This document shows, in pieces, positions 57,658 to 64,000 of a stretch of 64,000 nucleotides of DNA. The translations under genes and the position numbers were made by a program. The number at the start of each line of letters is the position of its first letter. Within the stretch, counting starts at the first letter, position 1. Source of the stretch: Rhinopithecus roxellana. Lineage: Eukaryota > Chordata > Mammalia > Primates > Cercopithecidae. The DNA lies in contig NC_044549.1 of the NCBI RefSeq assembly GCF_007565055.1, positions 68,910,882 through 68,974,881 on the forward strand. Reading direction: 5' to 3'. The notes beneath the pieces were generated by a model. That model was not told where the DNA came from, made no database searches, and saw nothing but the letters and a program-made list of their open reading frames with translations.

Positions 57658-58304
57658 TTGACAATAGCTTACATGTTGAAGCAAACCAGGTGTTCACTGG
57701 CAGATGAATGAATGGGCAAAATATGGCATACATATATAATAGAATATTATTCAGCCTTAAGAAGTAAGAGAATACTGACACATGCTACAACAGTGATGAA
57801 CTTTGAAGATATTATGTTAAGTGAAATAAGCTTACCACAAAAAGAAAAATACTGTATGATACCGTTTACATGAAATACTTAAAGTACTCAAAATTATAGA
57901 GAAAGTAGAATAGTGGTTGCTAGGGGCTGGAGGTAGGAAGAAATGGGGAATTATTGTTTAATGGATATAGAGTTTCAGTTTTTAAAATTTTAAAAAATAA
58001 TTCCCATTGTCTGTCAGATCAGTTTTGCAGGACGAAGAATTCTGGAGATGAATGGTGGTGATGATTGCATGAAAATATGAATGTATTTAATGCCACTGAA
58101 CTATAGTCTTAAAAATGGTTAAGATAGGACATTTTATGTAATGTGTACTTTACCACAATTAAAAAATCAGAAAAAAATACTTATGGCCATAGTATGATGT
58201 GATAACAGTATATTAAAGAATTTACTCAGATATTCCTGTAAAAAAGTTAGGATGGTACATTTTATGTTATGTGTATTTTACCACAATAAAAAAATTGAAA
58301 AAAA
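57658..58304 (+). mobile_element. L1M 3' end with duplicated terminus
   Basis: gcagatgaatgaatgggcaa, atagaatattattcagcctt, tatgttaagtgaaataagct and ggttgctaggggctggagg are L1M text. The terminus around gacattttatgtaatgtg (58118-58177) recurs at 58246-58303 (gtacattttatgttatgtg), 128 bp on. Confidence 0.85.
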
Positions 58305-58419
58305 ATGAGGTGGGCTGAGAATCTTGACTTACTGAATTTTCCAATAAAGAACAGAACCATTTGCCTCATTATAGTTTTCTATATCCCTTTGCTTCGTGAC
58401 TTTAACTACTATTCCTGTG

Positions 58420-59530
58420 TACAATTTTCCCATTTTATCTCCAGGTCTGACTTCTGTTATGAGCTCCCGGGCCAGTATGTCTCACTATCTGCTGCAGATG
58501 TCCACATGGATGCCTCACAGGCAGCTCATAGTTAACCCAAATCACATGTTTCTACTTCTCATTTTCAATCTATTCCTCCTCCAATCATTCCTGTCTCTGT
58601 AAAAGGCACTTCAATCAACTCAGTTGCTCAAGAGAGAAACCTGGGTATCACCTGGAGTTCCTCCTCCTGTCTTATGTCCCACACCCAGAGCACCAGCTAG
58701 TCCTGTTGACTCCACCTCTAACTTGTACCCTAAACCTGCTCCCTTCTCTCCCTCTCCTCTGCCAAGCCTAAGCTGCCATGCCATCATCCTTTGTCTGGAC
58801 AAGTGAAAAGCTCTCTTAACTGCTTTCCTGATTCCTCCGTTGCTCACTGTAGCCCATTTTCCAAAGAGAACCCCACGAGTTTGTCATGCAAATAACTGAG
58901 ATACACTCCCTATGTAAAATGTGTTCATGTTTTCCCATCATACTTGGGTTAAAATCTAAACTCTTTCTTGTGGCCTAGAAAACCTGTATGAGACTCACCC
59001 TCTCTTCTCCCCTCTACCCCTTGCTCTTCCTGCTCCAACCACATTGGCCTTCATTCAGTGATTTCCATTTGCCACCCTCTTTCCTTCTTAGAGTCTTCAT
59101 TCATGCCATTCCTCCTGCCTGGAGTGTTCTTCCCCTGCTTTTTGGCAGGTTGCTAACTTTCATGATTCAGGTCTCAGCTTACATGTTAGCCCTTCAGGCC
59201 CTCCTCAGCAACCCTGTCCAAAATATTTCAACTTGCTGTTTTTCAGCAAGTTGCTAAAATATTTCAACTCATTGGACTCTTCCTTTTATATAATTTTCAC
59301 TACTTATAATTATATATATGCATATATTTATATATATAATTTCTGTACATATATCAATATGTATATTATACTTTGTATTTTATGGTATTATTTTTAATGT
59401 GTGTCCTATTAGACTGTACACTTTATAAAAACAGGGCCTGTATTACATTCACTTTTGTTTCCTAAACTGTTAGTGCCATGGTCAGCACGTAGTAGAAACC
59501 ATTTGCAGAACAAATAAAGGAATGAACGGA
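58420..59530 (+). mobile_element. Long L2 LINE 3' remnant
   Basis: Ordered L2 landmarks: agcaccagctagtcctgttg, ctgctttcctgattcctccg, acttgggttaaaatctaaac, ctcctgcctggagtgttctt, gtctcagcttacatgttagc and a tail ccatggtcagcacgtagtag. An AT-rich block at 59270-59390 interrupts it. Confidence 0.88.
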
Positions 59531-59869
59531 TTGCATCTACATGTAATTCAAGAATAAAACCCTGGGTCTTTTCATCAAGTCAAACTTAAGAGTCAACTGC
59601 ATTTGGTAAAGGATGTGAAAACCCTTCGTAAGGTTTTGTACAAATGTGAGGCGGGATGATTTTCATTTCCTACTGATAGCATGGCTGATTTAGAATCACA
59701 ACATTATATACTTTTATAGCTGAAAAAATTCTTTAAATATAATCTTGCTTGACCTTCTCATTTTAGACAAAAAACTGCCCAACTCACTAATTAGATAACC
59801 CACCTCCCATCATTCATATGACTGACACCACCTGTTTCTTTCTTGTCTTGCCTGTAAATCTACACTTCA

Positions 59870-59998
59870 ATTTTTTAAAAAATAGAGACAGGTCTTGCCG
59901 TGTTGCCCAGGCTGGTCATAAGCTCCTGGGCTCCAGCAATCCACCTGCCTTGGCCTCCCAAAATGCTGGGATTATAGGTGTGAGCCACCATGCCTGGA
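59870..59998 (-). mobile_element. Alu left-arm fragment (FLAM/AluJ-like)
   Basis: aatagagacaggtcttgccg, gttgcccaggctggtcataa and gtgagccaccatgcctgg correspond to one Alu monomer on the minus strand. Confidence 0.85.
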
Positions 59999-61354
59999 CT
60001 ATACTTTTTGGCTCCAGGTGTGGGTGGAATACTCTAAAATCCTATAAAACTCATTTATGAGAACAATTACATGATGTTTATATTTTGTTCTTAATTACAA
60101 AGGTTTATGCCATTGTACATTGCTCTTTCATCTCAGGAGTAGAGACTTGAAACAGATTATCAAGAGATCACCTCTCCAACTTTCCTCCTCCTGAATAATT
60201 GGACAGCAACAAGCATAAAAGCTTCAGAAATCCCTTCATTTCTCCCCATGTCTCAGTAGTATTTTAGATTGTTAGAATGGATGGGGAGAACATAAAAACA
60301 AAGGAACATTTTTATCTCCTTTTCTTTTATGCCAGCACTATTGATCTGCTATTCAGGAATATGGTTATGTTTTCAACTTAGCAGAAAATGAGAGTTTCAT
60401 AGCAGTTACATGCTATGTCTTTTCAAACATCAAAATGTACAGGTTGCAAAAATGCAGCTCCTGTGAGGTCCTTTGTGTCTGAATTTAATATTTTACAAAT
60501 AGAAACATCAAGGTAGGAGGACTATTCTGATGTCAATGTAACTTCTGCAAGAGTTGTAAATGTGTATAGGTATAACTACTTTGCTAAAAGTACTGACACT
60601 TACTGCAATTTCACCGATCTTTGTTTAAAGGATTAAAACAAACTTAAAACCTATGTGGTACCTTCCTGAAATGACTTTTGCTTTATTCTTTCATTCTCAA
60701 GAAGCCTGTTCTGTGCTTGCTCTGTGCATTGTATGAAGTATAAACTTCAATGTCAAATGCAACATGGATACTGTTCTGAAAGGGGTTGCAGTATTTTGTT
60801 GGAGACAGCTAAGTTAATCAATTGCTGTGATATAGTATGGTAAGAACAGAGTGCTATAAAAGCCCAGAAATGGAGTGGGTAAATCCATTTCTCAGACTCA
60901 GGGGCTAGAAAAGGCTCCCTGGAAGTTTCTAGAACTGTGGAGACTGAGAAAGGCATTTTAAGCAAAGGAAAGCCTCTACAAAAGCAGAGAGGGAAGAGAA
61001 GATGACAGAAAAGAGGGAAGGGAAGACAATTTAGCTCATACCATGGGGCTTTAAAAGAAATAAACGTGCTCTTCTTATCAAGTCTGCACTGGTCAGCCTG
61101 GCTATATGGAAGTCCATTGCGAAATTTAACCTCTTAATATTGGTAATAAGAAATGGCTAACTTAGGCTGCATTAATTTGTCTGGGAAACTATATGAATAG
61201 TTTTGGTGAGTGGGGCAGGAAACAGACCTGCACAAGACTCAAGGGATTTCTGAGGACAGAGTACTAATTTTTTGGGATCTTCTGTCTTTTAAATGGCATT
61301 TTCCATTTCCTAAATTTTTCACACCGTGAAATAAAGTCCTATGTACTCTTTTAT
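59999..61354. other. Unclassified sequence, no gene seen
   Basis: About 1.35 kb. The part around 60845-60990 (gagtgctataaaagcccag, ggctccctggaagtttct) is weakly L2-like. No gene recognised. Confidence 0.4.
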
Positions 61355-61381
61355 TTTGAGCAGTTTATTAAACTGCTCAAA
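61355..61381. repeat. Perfect palindrome, 13-bp arms, 1-base centre
   Basis: tttgagcagttta, then t, then taaactgctcaaa, without mismatch. It directly abuts a second perfect hairpin. Confidence 0.97.
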
Positions 61382-61412
61382 CAGATTCCAAAGGGAGCAG
61401 CTTTGGAATCTG
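61382..61412. repeat. Perfect hairpin, 12-bp stem, 7-base loop
   Basis: cagattccaaag pairs exactly with ctttggaatctg around the loop ggagcag. It starts at the base after the preceding palindrome. The loop repeats the gagcag motif of the neighbour. Confidence 0.97.
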
Positions 61413-62011
61413 ACCTTTTTTATTAGTCATAATTCTTCACGTTTGCAGCTCTATATCCACTAAGAAGGGCACAGACTTCTGTGAACCAGACACAGTCTCA
61501 GTAACAAATCCTGGTATCTCCCTGCTTTCATCTACCTCATGGGTTTAAAATGACTCTCGGCAACATTTGACAGATATGAATTATACTGTGCTCTGGTACA
61601 CAAGCATAAATAAAATGCTGGAGATGGAGGAATAATTGCAAGTCTCATATACGCATTTATCTTTGTGTGAAGCCTAGTGACTCTGTACTATGTCAGAAAG
61701 ATAATAAAAAAAGCAGATAGTCTGAATTATGAGCATCTAGGTTTGTCTATTGAAAATAACCCAGTTATTGAAAATAACACTGCTCATAATACTCACACAG
61801 TATGTTGGCTCTCTGGGACAAATGGCAGGATTTAAACCAGAAAGCAGAATTTGCATTGGTAGGTTGACATTTCCTGACATTAAACCTCTTCCGTGTTTAT
61901 TTGATAACTTGGTTAAAATTATAAGATTGAGGTGATTAGGTACACACACACACAAACACACTTTTTTTTTTTCCTCACGAGAACAGTCATAACATTTAAC
62001 TTTGGACTTCA
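61413..62011. other. Unclassified sequence with CA run and T-run
   Basis: A short interrupted (CA)n tract near 61941-61961 is followed by an 11-base T-run. No gene seen. Confidence 0.4.
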
Positions 62012-62016
62012 GAATC

Positions 62017-62571
62017 TGTGATGGTTAATTTGAGTGTCAACTTGAGTGAATTGAAGGATGCTAAGTATTGTTCCTGGGTATGTCTATGAGGGTGTTGTCA
62101 AAGGAGATTAACATGTGAGTCAGTGGACTGGGAGAGCCAGACTCACCCTAAACCTGGGTGGGCACCATCTAATTAGCTGCCAGTGTGGCTGGAATAAAGC
62201 AGGCAGGAGAAGATGGAAGAGCAGACTTGCTGAGTCTTCTAGCCTCCGTCTTTCTCCCATGCTAAATGCTTCCTGCCTTCAAACATCAGACTCCAAGTTC
62301 TTCAGCTTTTGGACTCCTGGACTTACACCAGTGTTTTGCCAGGGGCTCCTGGGCCTTTGGCCATAAACTGAAGGCTGCACTGTTGGCTTCCCTACTTTTG
62401 AGCTTTGGGATTCCGACTGATTCACCACCGGCTTCCTTGCTCTTGAACTTGCAGACGGCCTATCGTGGGACTTTACCTTGTGACTGTGTAAGTCAATTCT
62501 CCTAATAAACTCCCCTTCATATATACGTATATCCTATGAGTCTGTCCCTCCAAAGAACCTTGACTAATAGA
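62017..62571 (+). mobile_element. Solo LTR, MLT2A-like (ERVL)
   Basis: A 555-bp LTR from tgtgatggttaatttgagtg to accttgactaataga, with exact 5-bp target duplication gaatc at 62012-62016 and 62572-62576. Landmarks are gtgggcaccatctaattagc, catcagactccaagttcttc and cgtgggactttaccttgtga. The aataaa at 62503-62508 is placed as the LTR polyadenylation signal. No internal ERVL sequence is present. Confidence 0.88.
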
Positions 62572-62576
62572 GAATC

Positions 62577-63060
62577 AAATTTGTCAAAGGCTCTCTAAGC
62601 CTTCTCAAAAACTTCCATCCCCTTTCTGTATGGGGGTCTAATGACGACTGACCTGAGTGACACTGCCATAGTCATATTCAGATTCAAGACAAAGAAAAGT
62701 GGGAGTTACCCTCGAACTTCCTACCCACAAACGAACATTCTAGCCCCACAGGGAAATATTCTAAATTGTAACATGGAATGAGGGGGCAGGAGCTTTCCTT
62801 CCTTCTTTTTTCCACTGATTCAAGGTGACTCAGAATGGCCTTTTTGTGTAACCAGTTATTAGTCTCATAAACATATACTTTATTAAAACATCTGAACTTT
62901 ACAAAGTTTAAATCGGTAAAGAAGATAACTTTTATTGTGGAAGATATGGAGGAAAACAGAAAAACCTAGGTAAAAATTTATTTTATCTTTCTCACAAATC
63001 TTTTAATTGTTATTATTTAGAGTTACAGTTTTTAATGAAATGTCCCCTTCTAATTGCGAC
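62577..63060. other. Unclassified sequence
   Basis: No repeat or gene recognised. Confidence 0.35.
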
Positions 63061-63352
63061 TTTTTTTTGAGACAGGGCCTTGATCTGTCACCCAGGTTGG
63101 AGTGCAATGGTATGATCATAGCTCCCTGTAGCCTCAGCCTCCTGGGCTCAAGCGGTCCTCCCACCTCAGCCTCATGAGTAAGCTAGGATTACAGGCACAT
63201 GTTACCATGCCCAGATAATTTTAAAATCTTTTGTAGAGATGGGCTCTCACTACGTTGTCCAGGCTGATCTTGAACACTTGGCCTCAAGCAATCCTCCCAT
63301 CTTGGCCTCCTAAGATGCTGGGATTTACAGTCATGAGCCACCGCTCCCAGTC
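63061..63352 (-). mobile_element. AluJ, full length
   Basis: ttttttttgagacagggcct to gagccaccgctcccagtc. gtatgatcatagctccctgt and cctgggctcaagcggtcc are AluJ-type. Flanks aattgcgac and acttgtgac are a possible decayed target duplication. Confidence 0.9.
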
Positions 63353-64000
63353 TACTTGTGACTTGAATATCACTGAAAAATGTTGACTTTGCAAGGTACA
63401 TAGGTTAAACTCTGCTTATGTACTTGTAGCCATTACTCTAAGAATCTCATAGGTATTTTATGGGAGATGAATTTGCCAACTAGTTCTTATTTCCTAAAGC
63501 TAGAATCACTCTCAGCCTTAATAAATGATGCCCGAAGTTTTCCATCTTTTCCCATTATAATTCTTAACACTGACATTGATTAAGTCTCATTAACATTAGA
63601 ATATCATTCAAAGCATGTTTTAAATAAGTACTACATAAGTATAACTAAACTGAATACTTTTAACCAAATTGAATTTTTAAAACTTAAAATCTGCATTCAA
63701 GAATCTTGATAGTATAAAGGTTTAGTATTTTAGCCTGCACATTCTAAATTTACTCTCTTTGGCCCCTCAACATCATGGCTTTTAGAGATTGGCATTAGTT
63801 GGGCTGTTTTAAAATAAAGCCACAGTGGAAAACAAAAATGCCTATGGGGGCCAGATAGGCAAACAAGGTCAGGCCTAGAGCTTCTAAACTCATCTAAGCT
63901 TTGCTATATCTCAGTGCCATCCCAGTGTGACCAGATCTTCGTGCTATTTTAAAAAATAGCTAGAAAGTGTGGGTTTTTATGTGAAACTCCTTGGGTCTTT
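63353..64000. other. Unclassified sequence at right edge
   Basis: AT-rich, no repeat or gene recognised before the window ends. Confidence 0.35.

Noticed and set aside
61382..61425. Stem-loop followed by a T-rich run, like a bacterial intrinsic terminator
   Set aside because: The context is primate nuclear DNA, where this terminator type does not operate; it is kept as a structural finding only.

Overview
This window is primate nuclear DNA. It is packed with Alu, L1, L2, MIR, MaLR/ERVL LTRs and hAT/Tigger relics, and no open reading frame outside L1 looks like a real gene. Two young AluY copies (430-753 and 20591-20891) carry sequence combinations I associate with Old World monkey AluYR subfamilies: a gagacgggcggatcac left arm, ctcaagcctgtaatccc near the 5' end, and in the first copy gatccggccactgcac where human AluY has gatcgcgcc. 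The near-complete L1 at 48410-54086 has an ORF1 coiled coil unlike the human L1PA one. I therefore favour a cercopithecid (macaque, baboon or guenon type) over a human source. That assignment rests on memory of subfamily consensuses.

Layout. 1-4.5 kb: an old 5'-truncated L1 (+) split by a lineage AluY and carrying a 75-bp internal tandem duplication. 4.5-19.7 kb: mostly unique sequence with MIR, L2, MER5A, a complete MER20 with its 8-bp target duplication, an AluJ, an MST LTR and an MLT1/MST LTR pair. 19.7-24.5 kb: an Alu cluster, TA/CA microsatellite and L1M scraps. 24.7-28.5 kb: two diverged direct copies of an unclassified segment, the second split by a complete THE1 element (LTR-internal-LTR, minus strand). 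28.7-39 kb: L2, MIR, MLT1, Alu-in-Alu-in-MIR and MLT1-in-L2 nests. 39-47.4 kb: largely unique, with MaLR LTRs, MIR and MER5A. 47.4-54.8 kb: an L1M fragment broken by an Alu with a long AAGG tail and by a Tigger MITE, the latter broken in turn by a 5.7-kb L1. 54.8-64 kb: AluS, mostly unique DNA, an L1M and a long L2 remnant, an unusual pair of abutting perfect hairpins, an MLT2-type ERVL LTR with exact target duplication, and an AluJ.

No tRNA, rRNA, CRISPR array, operon or host exon was recognised. The window is best read as intergenic or deep intronic DNA. The only protein-coding capacity is the decayed L1 ORF1/ORF2, with one nonsense change in ORF1 and two frameshifts plus one nonsense change in ORF2. 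I found no novel multi-gene system. The most unusual local signals are the twin perfect hairpins at 61355-61412, the collinear diverged duplication around the THE1 element, and the four-level transposon nest at 47.4-54.8 kb. Repeat family names come from remembered consensus patterns, not a database search, and boundaries without a stated target duplication are approximate.
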